This document shows, piece by piece, positions 1-8,339 of a DNA stretch of 64,000 nt. This stretch comes from Dorea longicatena. GTDB lineage: Bacteria; Bacillota; Clostridia; Lachnospirales; Lachnospiraceae. A model generated the notes under the pieces. It was not told the DNA's origin, ran no database searches, and saw only the letters and a list, made by a program, of their open reading frames with translations. Position numbers and translations under genes: made by a program. The number at the start of each line of letters is the position of its first letter. The stretch's first letter is position 1. The stretch is taken from the NCBI RefSeq assembly GCF_024168045.1, contig NZ_CP100126.1, positions 885,501 through 949,500 on the forward strand. The letters are read 5' to 3'.

Positions 1-447
1 GCAGTTGTAAAAGGTCCTCTTGCAGGATATCCGGTAGTCGGTGTGAAAGCCGTATTATATGATGGCTCTTATCATCCGGTGGATTCATCCGAGATGGCAT
101 TCAAGACAGCAACAGTCCAGGCATTCAAGAAAGGCTTCATGGAAGCTTCTCCGGTATTGCTGGAACCAATTGCGTCTCTTACGGTTACGATTCCGGATGA
201 TTATACCGGAGATGTTATGGGCGATCTGAATAAGAGACGCGGACGTGTACTCGGTATGAATCCGGTTTCCGGTGGAAGGCAGGAAATCGTGGCAGATATC
301 CCGATGACGGGACTCTTTGGATACTGTACTGTATTAAGATCTATGACAGGTGGAAGAGGTGTATATTCTTATGAATTTGCACGTTATGAACAGGCACCGT
401 CAGATGTACAGGAAGCAGAGATTGCTAAGCGTGCAAAAGAGGAGTAA
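1..447 (+). CDS. Elongation factor G family protein, C-terminal fragment (cut by window start)
   Basis: The frame is open from base 1 and ends at a TAA, giving about 148 residues that match domains IV and V of EF-G-type translational GTPases. Family landmarks are GYPVVGVKAVLYDGSYHPVDSS (domain IV), LLEPI, then GDVMGDLNKRRGRV and FGYCTVLRSMTGGRG in domain V. EF-G moves tRNA and mRNA through the ribosome with GTP. The GTPase domain lies outside the window. The wording of domain V (for example RVLGMNPVSGG) differs from canonical FusA and resembles the second EF-G-like paralogue found in many Clostridia, so I give no symbol. The gene ends at a clear terminator. The family is secure; which paralogue it is remains open. 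Confidence 0.9.
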   Translation, partial: AVVKGPLAGYPVVGVKAVLYDGSYHPVDSSEMAFKTATVQAFKKGFMEASPVLLEPIASLTVTIPDDYTGDVMGDLNKRRGRVLGMNPVSGGRQEIVADIPMTGLFGYCTVLRSMTGGRGVYSYEFARYEQAPSDVQEAEIAKRAKEE

Positions 448-474
448 TCAGTTAAGAAAATGTTAAAATAGAAG

Positions 475-500
475 AAAAGCCCGTAAGGGCTTTTTTTCTT
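475..500 (+). terminator. Rho-independent terminator after the EF-G family gene
   Basis: An 8-bp stem AAAAGCCC/GGGCTTTT with a GTAA loop runs directly into a T tract. It separates the EF-G family gene from trkA. Confidence 0.85.
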
Positions 501-510
501 GAAACAAAGA

Positions 511-519
511 TGCTATAAT
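511..519 (+). promoter_or_regulatory. Extended -10 promoter for trkA-trkH
   Basis: TGCTATAAT is a perfect extended -10 (TGnTATAAT). The region where a -35 would sit is only a T run left by the preceding terminator, which is acceptable for an extended -10 promoter. It lies about 70 bases before the trkA start. Confidence 0.55.
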
Positions 520-587
520 CTCTTGTATTAAAATACCGGTATCTTGATGACAAAAAAGATATGCGTGGATAATTGTGAGGTCAGGGA

Positions 588-1943
588 ATGAAAATTGTGA
601 TTATTGGGGATGGAAAAGTTGGTCATAAATTGACAACCCAGCTGTCCGAAGAAAATTATGATGTGGTTTTGATTGATCAAAATGAGGGGAAATTAAAAGA
701 AGCAGTGAATGAACTTGATATTTTCTGTATTACAGGAAATGGAGCAGATGTAGAGGTGCAGAGACAGGCGGATGTACCGCATGCGGATCTTGTGATTGCC
801 TGTGCATCCACAGATGAACTTAACATGTTGAGCTGTCTGCTGGCTAAGCGATTAGGTGCCAGACATACGATCGCACGTGTAAGAAATCCAATCTATTACC
901 GACAGATCGATCTGTTGAAAGAGGATCTTCATCTGAGTATGGCGGTTAATCCGGAACGTGCGGCGGCAAATGAGATATCCAGAGTACTGCTTTTCCCGGA
1001 GACAAGTAAAGTAGAGACATTCATGAAGGGACGTGTAGAACTGGTAGAATTTGTCGTAAGGGAGAACAGTGCACTTGCAGGGCTTTCTCTTGCGGAAGTA
1101 TACCGGAAGTTCCAGATTAAAATCCTGGTATGTGCAGTAAAAAGAGGAAAAGAGATCTATATTCCGGATGGAAATTTTGTTCTGGAAAAAGGAGATAAGA
1201 TGCATATCGTTGCCGCGCATCAGAATCTGAAGTCATTTTTCAGGGCACTGGGTCATCGAAATGCAAAAGTAAAAAAAGTATTGATCTGTGGAGGTGGACA
1301 TGTATGCTTTTATCTGGCAATGCAGTTGCTGCAGGTCGGCATGCAGGTAAAGATCATAGAACAGAATATAAAGAGATGTGAAGAACTTTGTGAGCTTCTT
1401 CCCAAAGCAACGATTATTAACGGAGATGCTGCAGATCATGAACTTCTTGTAGAAGAAGGGATCAATGAAGCAGATGCATTGATCGCATTGACCGGAATGG
1501 ATGAAGAGAATATTATTATGGCATTGTTTGCAAAGCTGCAGGGTGTTAATAAAATTGTGGCAAAAGTAAATGAAGATTCCCGTGCACAGATGGTAGAGGG
1601 ACTGGGAATTGACTCTATTGTGTCAGCAAAAAGTGCGACCGCAGATGCGATCATAAGTTATGTAAGAGCAAGAAATGAATCTGCAAGTAATGCAAACGTA
1701 GAATCCATGTATCAGCTTTTGGGTGGTAAAGTAGAAGCACTTGAGTTCATTGTGAAATGTGAATGCAGTTTTACGAATGTACCGCTCCGTGAATTGCGGA
1801 CAAAGAAAAATAATCTGATTGCCTGTATTGGAAGAAAAAGACGGATTATTATCCCGAATGGTGAAGATCACCTGGAAGTAGGGGACAGCGTAGTAGTTGT
1901 TACAATGGATCATGTGGATAAGTTCAGCGATATCCTGGAATAA
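588..1943 (+). CDS. trkA: Trk potassium uptake system, NAD-binding regulatory subunit TrkA
   Basis: TrkA is the cytoplasmic gating subunit that binds NAD(H) or nucleotides and controls potassium flow through TrkH, which is the next gene. The 451 residues have the duplicated family layout: RCK_N (about 1-120, with GDGKVG at 7-12), TrkA_C (about 135-215), a second RCK_N from about 228, and a second TrkA_C at the end. The length fits the two-repeat TrkA class. An oddity is that the second Rossmann loop reads GGGHVC at about 235-240, so the last glycine of GxGxxG is replaced by cysteine. That half may bind nucleotide weakly or not at all. The start follows a GGTCAGGGA ribosome site. The gap to trkH is 30 bases, so they form an operon. 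Confidence 0.95.
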   Translation: MKIVIIGDGKVGHKLTTQLSEENYDVVLIDQNEGKLKEAVNELDIFCITGNGADVEVQRQADVPHADLVIACASTDELNMLSCLLAKRLGARHTIARVRNPIYYRQIDLLKEDLHLSMAVNPERAAANEISRVLLFPETSKVETFMKGRVELVEFVVRENSALAGLSLAEVYRKFQIKILVCAVKRGKEIYIPDGNFVLEKGDKMHIVAAHQNLKSFFRALGHRNAKVKKVLICGGGHVCFYLAMQLLQVGMQVKIIEQNIKRCEELCELLPKATIINGDAADHELLVEEGINEADALIALTGMDEENIIMALFAKLQGVNKIVAKVNEDSRAQMVEGLGIDSIVSAKSATADAIISYVRARNESASNANVESMYQLLGGKVEALEFIVKCECSFTNVPLRELRTKKNNLIACIGRKRRIIIPNGEDHLEVGDSVVVVTMDHVDKFSDILE

Positions 1944-1973
1944 TATACAGAATAAGGAGACGGACAAAAAGTT

Positions 1974-3419
1974 ATGAATACAAAAATAGTAAGATATATT
2001 TTGTGTAGAATGCTTGGAGTAGAGGCGGCTCTTTTGCTTGTACCTGTTCTTGTTGCAGTTATATATCAGGAAAAATGTGGAATTGTCTTTCTGATACCAA
2101 TTGCTATATTATGCCTGCTGTTTTTGGTGGCCGGAAGAAAAAGACCGGAACATGGCCAGATTTACGGAAAGGAAGGGATGGTGATCGTTGCTCTGGCATG
2201 GATTTTGTGGTCTTTATTCGGAGCAATGCCATTCACCCTTTCCGGGTATATACCTAGTTATGTAGATGCATTTTTTGAAACAGTTTCAGGTTTTACAACA
2301 ACCGGATCAAGTATTATCCCGGATGTGGAAGTATTGCCTCACTGCCTGTTGTTCTGGCGGAGCTTTACCCACTGGATCGGAGGTATGGGAGTACTGGTTT
2401 TTGTGCTTGTCGTGACATCTCTGGACAGAAAGAATTCCATGCATCTGATGCGTGCGGAAGTGCCGGGACCTGAGAAAGATAAGTTAGTACCGAAAGCAAT
2501 GTCTACCGCAAGGATTTTATATGGAATGTATCTGACCCTTACTGTGATAGAAATGGTATTTCTCGTCATCGGAGGAATGAATCTGTTTGACAGTATGATA
2601 TTTTCGTTTGGATCTGCCGGAACCGGTGGATTTTCAAACTATGCGGACAGTGTGGCACATTTTAACAGTGCATATATCGATGGTGTGATCACCGTTTTCT
2701 GCGCATTATTTGGAGTCAATTTTGCATTGTTCTATTTTATGATATTGGGTGATTTTAAATCTATCCTGAAAAACGAAGAGCTCAGGACATACATTTTGCT
2801 GATTGCAGGTGCTACGGCAGCGATCATGCTCAATATCCATTCGTTATATCCGACGATTGGAAAATCTTTCCGCTATGCGGTTTTTCAGGTGGTTACGGTT
2901 ATAACAACAACCGGATATTCGACGGCTGATTTTGCACAATGGCCGATGTTTTCCAAAGCGGTGCTTATGATGCTGACGGTAATAGGAGCCTGTGCATCTT
3001 CCACCGGCGGTGGAATCAAGGTGTCACGTCTGCTGGTCGGAATCAAGTGTGTAAAGAGAGAGATTGTGCAGCTGGCTCATCCGAAGTCTGTGGGTATTAT
3101 ACGCATTGGCGGGAAAAAGGTAAGTTCAGATGTGCTGCGCACGATTTATATTTATTTTATTGCATATGTAGGTATTCTGATCGGATCAGTTGTGCTGGTT
3201 TCTCTGGACAATTTTGATTTTGAGACAACGTTCAGTGCAGTACTTACTACACTTGGAAATGTCGGACCGGGTATGGCGCAGGTCGGACCGATGGGGAATT
3301 TTGCAGAGTTCTCACCGCTCTCAAAATTAATATTATGCTTTGACATGCTGGCGGGACGTTTGGAGATATTCCCGTTCCTGGTACTGTTTACAGCACCGGC
3401 GTGGCGCAGAAAATTCTAG
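1974..3419 (+). CDS. trkH: Trk/Ktr-type potassium transporter membrane subunit
   Basis: This is the integral membrane potassium-conducting subunit partnered by TrkA. The 481 residues carry the four pore-loop motifs of the superfamily of K+ transporters, each with its filter glycine: SGFTTTGSS (about 105), GTGGFSNY (about 218), ITTTGYST (about 312) and LGNVGPG (about 427). The length and the paired TrkA fit TrkH or KtrB; I use trkH because the TrkA partner has two RCK repeats. An AAGGAG site lies 14 bases before the ATG, which is rather far, but no better start is visible in frame. Two hairpins follow the stop. Confidence 0.93.
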   Translation: MNTKIVRYILCRMLGVEAALLLVPVLVAVIYQEKCGIVFLIPIAILCLLFLVAGRKRPEHGQIYGKEGMVIVALAWILWSLFGAMPFTLSGYIPSYVDAFFETVSGFTTTGSSIIPDVEVLPHCLLFWRSFTHWIGGMGVLVFVLVVTSLDRKNSMHLMRAEVPGPEKDKLVPKAMSTARILYGMYLTLTVIEMVFLVIGGMNLFDSMIFSFGSAGTGGFSNYADSVAHFNSAYIDGVITVFCALFGVNFALFYFMILGDFKSILKNEELRTYILLIAGATAAIMLNIHSLYPTIGKSFRYAVFQVVTVITTTGYSTADFAQWPMFSKAVLMMLTVIGACASSTGGGIKVSRLLVGIKCVKREIVQLAHPKSVGIIRIGGKKVSSDVLRTIYIYFIAYVGILIGSVVLVSLDNFDFETTFSAVLTTLGNVGPGMAQVGPMGNFAEFSPLSKLILCFDMLAGRLEIFPFLVLFTAPAWRRKF

Positions 3420-3425
3420 AATAAC

Positions 3426-3506
3426 AGGCGGCTTTTTTAGTGCCGTCTGATTTTCTATATATAAAAGGATGCAGGAAAAGCCGTAACGTAAAGGGCAGGC
3501 TTTTTT
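3426..3506 (+). terminator. Two tandem hairpins after trkH
   Basis: The first is AGGCGGC/GCCGTCT (3426-3432 with 3442-3448, one G-T pair) followed by a short T run. The second is AAAAGCC/GGCTTTT (3476-3482 with 3498-3504) followed by TT. The second is the better terminator, but its 15-base loop is large. Some read-through into the next gene is possible. Confidence 0.55.
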
Positions 3507-3524
3507 GCATGAGAGGAGAGAAGT

Positions 3525-5180
3525 ATGAAAGGTAAAAACAAAATGATGATCGCAGCCATTGTTGTGATCATGGCTGGAATCTATTACTATGCCGCAATTC
3601 CGGCTATCAATATTCATTCATCAGAGACATGGTTTTTCATCATGATCTTTTTGGTGATACTGGCAGTTTTGTACCTGGGAAGAAAGAAAATGAACAGGTA
3701 CGAGATCAAAGAAAATAAAGTAGTAAAAGTTTTTCTTGGAGTAGTGGTGGTTCTTGGAGCGGTATACCTGCTTGGAACACTGCTGTCTTCACCGGTTGTA
3801 AATGCAAAGAAATACCAGAAACTTATGACGGTCAAAGAAGGGGAATTTGCAAAAGATGTAGAGGAACTGTCATTTGACAAGATCCCGCTTCTGGATAAAG
3901 ATACGGCAGCACTTCTCGGTGACCGTAAGATGGGCAGTATGGTAGATATGGTATCCCAGTTTGAGGCAGATGACATTTACAGTCAGATTAACTACAAGGG
4001 GAATCCGGTACGTGTTACCCCGTTAAAATACGCAAATCTGATCAAATGGTTTACGAATCAGGGGGAAGGAATTCCGGCGTATATCCGGATCAATATGGCA
4101 AATCAGTCTACGGAGCTTGTAAAACTGAAACAGGGTATGAAATATACAACAAGTGATCATTTTAACCGTAATATTTACCGCCATCTGCGTTTTGCACATC
4201 CGACATACATTTACGGTGAATTGAGTTTTGAAATTGATGAAAATGGTGATCCGTACTGGATCGCTCCGGTAAAGAAATTTAACATCGGATTATTCGGTGG
4301 TGAGACGGTTGGAAAAGTTGTTATATGTAATGCAGTGACAGGAAAGACGAAGACCTATGATGTCGGAAATGTACCACAGTGGGTAGACCGTGTATATTCC
4401 GCAGACCTGCTGGTGAATCTGTTCGATTATTACGGAACATTGAAACATGGCTTCTTTAACAGTGTACTGAGTCAGAAAGACTGTCTGGAGACAACGGATG
4501 GTTATAACTATCTGGCATTAAATGATGATGTATGGATGTATACCGGAGTTACATCTGTTAACGGAGATCAGTCGAATGTTGGATTTGTTCTGGCAAATCA
4601 ACGCACAATGGAGACAAAATACTACAAAGTAGAAGGTGCGACAGAATCTTCAGCCATGTCATCGGCAGAAGGACAGGTTCAGAACCTGAAATATCAGGCA
4701 ACATTCCCGCTCTTATTGAATATTGCCGGTGAGCCGACCTATTTTGTCGCATTAAAAGACGATTCCGGTCTGGTGAAGAAATATGCAATGGTTAATGTCC
4801 AGAAGTATCAGATCGTTGCAATTGGTGACAGTGTCAGTCAGTGTCAGGAGAATTATAATGAATTACTGTTGAAAAATGGTGTGAAAGAACAGGAAAAGGA
4901 TACGCGGAAGGAAGAAGAGGTATCCGGAAAGATCACGAAGATTGCGCAGGCTGTTCTGGATGGAAATTCTCATTATTATCTGATGCTGGAGAATTCTGAC
5001 GCGATCTATGATGTATCAGTAGCAGATATCATAGATGTGATTCGATGTGAGCTGGGAGAACAGGTGACGGTAACGTATAAAGAGGATAAGGATGTCAATA
5101 CAGTGACAAAGTTAAATACCGGTAAAGATGCAAAAGAAAAAACAGATTCTGATAAAGAAGAGGCAGATGCACAGGAATAA
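3525..5180 (+). CDS. Membrane-anchored protein of unknown function with large extracytoplasmic region
   Basis: I do not recognise this 551-residue protein. Three hydrophobic segments lie near the N-terminus (about 7-25, 34-52 and 66-88). A long soluble region follows, rich in beta-type sequence. The last 30 residues or so form a lysine/glutamate/aspartate-rich charged tail. With a short cytoplasmic N-terminus, three segments place the bulk of the protein outside the cell. The soluble part has no catalytic motif I can name. Near the C-terminus (about 460-535) is a small domain starting VSGKITKIAQAVLDGNSHYYL, which reads like an OB-type beta barrel. It stands between trkAH and an AEC carrier, with a clear AGGAG site before the start. 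A role in the envelope is inference only. Confidence 0.75.
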   Translation: MKGKNKMMIAAIVVIMAGIYYYAAIPAINIHSSETWFFIMIFLVILAVLYLGRKKMNRYEIKENKVVKVFLGVVVVLGAVYLLGTLLSSPVVNAKKYQKLMTVKEGEFAKDVEELSFDKIPLLDKDTAALLGDRKMGSMVDMVSQFEADDIYSQINYKGNPVRVTPLKYANLIKWFTNQGEGIPAYIRINMANQSTELVKLKQGMKYTTSDHFNRNIYRHLRFAHPTYIYGELSFEIDENGDPYWIAPVKKFNIGLFGGETVGKVVICNAVTGKTKTYDVGNVPQWVDRVYSADLLVNLFDYYGTLKHGFFNSVLSQKDCLETTDGYNYLALNDDVWMYTGVTSVNGDQSNVGFVLANQRTMETKYYKVEGATESSAMSSAEGQVQNLKYQATFPLLLNIAGEPTYFVALKDDSGLVKKYAMVNVQKYQIVAIGDSVSQCQENYNELLLKNGVKEQEKDTRKEEEVSGKITKIAQAVLDGNSHYYLMLENSDAIYDVSVADIIDVIRCELGEQVTVTYKEDKDVNTVTKLNTGKDAKEKTDSDKEEADAQE

Positions 5181-5227
5181 TAGCTGGTGATACATTTTAC
5201 CGAAAAGATATAAGGAATGAGAGAGTC

Positions 5228-6163
5228 ATGGAGATTAGTATACTTCTCGCGGAACAGATCATAGCTATGTTTCTGACAATGGCGGTTGGATTCGGAGTGG
5301 TCAGAGCCGGACTTTTTAAGACGGAAGACAGCCGGATCATTTCAAATATGGTTGTGTATATCTGCAATCCATGTGTAGTCGTACATGCATTTCAGATTGA
5401 ACTGACGGACGACAAGATAAAAGGGCTTATGATCGCGGTTGGGATGTCGGTAATTGTGCATGTGATCCTGATCGTGGGTTCGGAATTATTATCATATATA
5501 ATTCATTTTAACAGCATAGAGAAGGCATCCATTATTTATACAAATGCAGGATATCTGGTGATTCCGCTGGTATCGGCGGTACTGGGCGAGGAATGGGTGT
5601 TTTATACGACGGCATTTATTCTGGTGCAGACGATATTGATGTGGACACACGGCGTAAATCTGATCGGGCAGGAGAAGAACCTGAATATTCGTAAGATTCT
5701 GTGTAATCCGAATGTAATCGCAATGATAATAGGAATTGCACTTTTTGCGCTGGAGATCCGTCTTCCGGCAGTGATCGACAGCTGTGTCAGCGGGTTTGGC
5801 GATATGATCAGTCCGGCGAGCATGATGGTGATCGGAATGGTGATTGGTGATGTAGATCTAAGGTGGGTGTTCCGGCAGAAGCGTCCGTATCTGATCTGTA
5901 TGATTCGGCTGATCCTGTTCCCGTTAATTGCGGCAATTGCTTTTGCGGGACTGGAGCGGACCGGGTTACATCCGGATGCGGAGTATATTCTGATGATCGT
6001 ACTGATCGCAACTGCAGCCCCGGCAGCAGCAATGGTCACACAGCTTGCACAGATTTATGAAAAAGATTCCAGATACGCCAGTGTGATCAATGTAATGTCA
6101 GTAATATGCTGTATCATTACGATGCCTTTGATGGTCCTGATTTATGAGATGTTGATTGGATAA
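5228..6163 (+). CDS. AEC (auxin efflux carrier) family transporter
   Basis: The protein has 311 residues in about ten hydrophobic segments, in the two-times-five arrangement of the AEC family. It begins LLAEQIIAMFLTMAVGFGVVRAG and includes the conserved asparagine region ISNMVVYICNPCVV in the first half. The second half has FGDMISPASMMVIGMVIG, matching the family's SPxxMxxxG block. AEC proteins export or import organic anions such as malate; the substrate cannot be read from sequence. It starts 48 bases after the previous gene behind an AAGGAATGAGAG site, possibly in one transcript. It ends at a strong bidirectional terminator. Confidence 0.88.
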   Translation: MEISILLAEQIIAMFLTMAVGFGVVRAGLFKTEDSRIISNMVVYICNPCVVVHAFQIELTDDKIKGLMIAVGMSVIVHVILIVGSELLSYIIHFNSIEKASIIYTNAGYLVIPLVSAVLGEEWVFYTTAFILVQTILMWTHGVNLIGQEKNLNIRKILCNPNVIAMIIGIALFALEIRLPAVIDSCVSGFGDMISPASMMVIGMVIGDVDLRWVFRQKRPYLICMIRLILFPLIAAIAFAGLERTGLHPDAEYILMIVLIATAAPAAAMVTQLAQIYEKDSRYASVINVMSVICCIITMPLMVLIYEMLIG

Positions 6164-6183
6164 TAAAAAATAAAATAAGACAG

Positions 6184-6232
6184 AAAAAAAGCTTCGCAAG
6201 TATGTGCAATGCATATTCCTGCGAAGCTTTTT
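6184..6232. terminator. Bidirectional terminator between convergent AEC and CapA-like genes
   Basis: The stem AAAAAGCTTCGCA/TGCGAAGCTTTTT is about 13 bp with a 21-base loop. It has A and T runs on both flanks, so it works for both strands. Confidence 0.88.
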
Positions 6233-6260
6233 ATATTGATAATCTGTCGATATTATAATC

Positions 6261-7529
6261 TTATAATCCTTCACTATACTGCGAGATCTTGTCAAGTACA
6301 CGCTGCTTTGCGTCTCCGGTAAGCGGAACAGGGCAGTAGTCGTTATAGCCGCTGGAAGAAGAGATAGAACAAGGGATAATGTTTAATTTACTGCTTTTCG
6401 TTAATTTTCCTTTTTTATTAAAAGTAAATGTCTGCTGCACGATCATGCTGTCCGTATCACTTGGTGTTGAATTGCCGCCAAAGCAGAAATTACCAAGACT
6501 ATAGCAGATGTATTTTCCATTATATTCTTCAATACCTTCAAGTACATGTGGGTGGTGCCCGATCACAAGATCCGCACCTTCATCGACAGCAAGATGTGCG
6601 AGAGCCTTCTGGTTTTCATCCGGTGTATACTGCTTTTCGATTCCCCAGTGGAAATTCACGATGATGACCTGTGCACCGGCTTTTTTCAGGGCTTTGATAT
6701 TTTGCTTCACCTGAGATGCACGTTTTTGATGGTCTGCAAGTTCATAGATTCCGGTGACACCGACTTTTATACCTTTTATCTTTAAAATCTTGATACGGTT
6801 ATAACCGAAGGAAGCAATTCCGGCATCCTCCAGTGCGGAAATCGTGTCGGTATAACTCTTCTCGCCATAATCATGACTGTGGTTGTTGGCGAGATTGGCT
6901 GCTTCAATAGAACTTCCGGAAAGGATGGAAGCATATTCGGCAGGAGCTTTAAAAGCAAAGGTTTTTGCCTCACGGGCTGTCTCGTCAGTGAGGGTTCCTT
7001 CCATATTAACAATGGACAGGTCGTCTTTTTTAAAAATGGATCTGACATGCTGGAAGAAATAATCAGCACCATGTGATTCATAGTACGCATTCAGGCTGGC
7101 AGAATAGTTGAAACTTTCATCGGTTCCAAGCGTACAGTCTCCGGTTGAGCTGATGGTAAGAGAAAGCTTGTCCGTATTGTTCTTTCCCTTTTTACTGAGT
7201 GTTACCGTTTTTAATTCTACGGTGTCTTTTTCAGAAGACTTTTTTTCGGAAGACTTCTTTTTTTGAGTGTTCTTTTTTGAAGATTTCTTTTTTTTGCTGC
7301 TTTTTTTTGCAGTCGTTTTTTTGTTTTTTGGGGAACCGGCAGTTTTGTCTGCTGAGGTTGTGACAGTAGGACCGGTGAATTTGTTTACAACAGCATGGAC
7401 TGCGGCCCGGATCAGGAATAGGAATCCGATCAGGATCAGTATCATGGCAATAATCAGCAGGATACGCTGAATCTGTCTCTTGCGCCTTCTGCGTGCCCTT
7501 TTCTTTTTTGCATCTTTAATTCCGCTCAT
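6261..7529 (-). CDS. CapA family protein (PGA_cap metallophosphatase fold), membrane anchored
   Basis: The 422 residues start with a very basic N-terminus and one membrane segment (about 22-45). A lysine/serine-rich linker follows (about 58-105), then a PGA_cap domain. Domain signs are GDCTLG, NMEGTLTD, NLANNHSHDYG, NFHWG and GHHPHVLEG, which are the metal-ligand and active-site blocks of the calcineurin-like CapA/PgsA fold. The family is associated with poly-gamma-glutamate capsule, but no capB or capC is nearby. Many Clostridia have such solitary proteins, so a general envelope phosphoesterase role is as likely. The start follows an AGGAG site. Repeated AAGAAG codons make the linker tract low complexity. 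Confidence 0.85.
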   Translation of the reverse strand: MSGIKDAKKKRARRRRKRQIQRILLIIAMILILIGFLFLIRAAVHAVVNKFTGPTVTTSADKTAGSPKNKKTTAKKSSKKKKSSKKNTQKKKSSEKKSSEKDTVELKTVTLSKKGKNNTDKLSLTISSTGDCTLGTDESFNYSASLNAYYESHGADYFFQHVRSIFKKDDLSIVNMEGTLTDETAREAKTFAFKAPAEYASILSGSSIEAANLANNHSHDYGEKSYTDTISALEDAGIASFGYNRIKILKIKGIKVGVTGIYELADHQKRASQVKQNIKALKKAGAQVIIVNFHWGIEKQYTPDENQKALAHLAVDEGADLVIGHHPHVLEGIEEYNGKYICYSLGNFCFGGNSTPSDTDSMIVQQTFTFNKKGKLTKSSKLNIIPCSISSSSGYNDYCPVPLTGDAKQRVLDKISQYSEGL

Positions 7530-7549
7530 ACGTTTTCTCTCCTGTACAT

Positions 7550-7582
7550 GGCAGGATTGTCAGACCTGCCTTTTTGTTTTTT
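7550..7582 (+). terminator. Plus-strand terminator-like hairpin inside the capA-like leader
   Basis: GGCAGG/CCTGCC with a 9-base loop is followed on the plus strand by TTTTTGTTTTTT. No plus-strand gene ends here. On the minus strand the same hairpin sits in the untranslated leader of the CapA-like gene, without a T tract. Confidence 0.5.
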
Positions 7583-7598
7583 ATATCTTATTGTGACA

Positions 7599-7632
7599 TA
7601 AAACGACAGTCCATTTGTAAAATGGACTGTCG
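7599..7632 (-). terminator. Terminator after the small P-loop gene
   Basis: A perfect 13-bp stem (7604-7616 with 7620-7632, loop GTA) is followed on the minus strand by TTTTAT. The U tract is short. Confidence 0.65.
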
Positions 7633-7657
7633 GATCATTCTGTCTCAATAAGAAAGA

Positions 7658-8080
7658 TTAGTTCAGATATTTGCATCCTTCTGTATTTACGTCAGCAAGT
7701 TCCTCTTTGTTTGCACTGATGCTGACATAGAATTCAACTTCACATTCTTTGGAAACCTGTTTCAGGCGGTCAATAAATGCCGGAATATTATCCAGTGAGA
7801 TATCAGCGTGTTTTAAGATACCATCGATAAATACATACTCGATATCGTGATTAGAACTGTACATACCATATAAAAATCCGATATATTCGTCAATGTTTGT
7901 GATTGCCGGGAAATCATCCATACAAATTGTGCGGATATCAAATGTTACACTTGCTGTATCGCGGTGTGTTTTTTTGATAAATACAACATTTCCATTGCAT
8001 TTTTTCGCAGCCTCATTGGCCTGCTCGATCATCTGCTGTGTTTTTCCTGTTCCTTTCGGACCTGCTAATAAATAAACCAT
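7658..8080 (-). CDS. Small P-loop NTPase-like protein of unknown role
   Basis: The 140-residue protein has a Walker A motif at its N-terminus (GPKGTGKT at 7-14) and a Walker B-like strand, YVFIDG, at about 87-92. It has little else that I can assign. The size suits a minimal nucleoside or P-loop kinase-like fold, but no kinase lid or substrate motif is evident. I chose the ATG at 8080 because AAGGAG lies 10 bases before it. An in-frame GTG at 8089 is too close to that site. The gene is monocistronic, with its own promoter and terminator, facing away from leuS. Function unknown. Confidence 0.72.
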   Translation of the reverse strand: MVYLLAGPKGTGKTQQMIEQANEAAKKCNGNVVFIKKTHRDTASVTFDIRTICMDDFPAITNIDEYIGFLYGMYSSNHDIEYVFIDGILKHADISLDNIPAFIDRLKQVSKECEVEFYVSISANKEELADVNTEGCKYLN

Positions 8081-8110
8081 GGTAAACACTCTCCTTTATG
8101 TATCATATTT

Positions 8111-8126
8111 ACTGATCTGTATCAGT
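8111..8126. promoter_or_regulatory. Perfect 6-4-6 palindrome in the leader of the P-loop gene
   Basis: ACTGAT-CTGT-ATCAGT lies between the -10 box (8144-8149) and the start codon (8080). It could be an operator or a small hairpin. Confidence 0.4.
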
Positions 8127-8143
8127 AGTAATTACTTATCCTT

Positions 8144-8172
8144 ATTATACACTAAGAAACTGGTGAGAACAA
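8144..8172 (-). promoter_or_regulatory. Promoter of the small P-loop gene
   Basis: Read on the minus strand, there is a perfect TATAAT (8149-8144) with TTGTTC (8172-8167) 17 bases upstream. The -35 matches only its first three bases. Confidence 0.5.
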
Positions 8173-8303
8173 CTAAAAAAATGAATTTTCTGACAATTTT
8201 TTTGGCTAAAATGTTAACTTTCCGACAGGAAAATAATTGAAAGCATGTGATGAAAAATATGAGGAATCTGCGAGGTATTTCTGTACTTTCTTGAAGACAG
8301 GTC

Positions 8304-8332
8304 TTGACTTATTTTAACATTCTTCATATAAT
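8304..8332 (+). promoter_or_regulatory. Sigma-A promoter of the T-box/leuS transcript
   Basis: TTGACT, a 17-base spacer and a perfect TATAAT. A 9-6-9 inverted repeat (ATTCTTCAT/ATGAAGAAT, 8319-8342) is centred on the -10 box. Confidence 0.85.
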
Positions 8333-8339
8333 AATGAAG

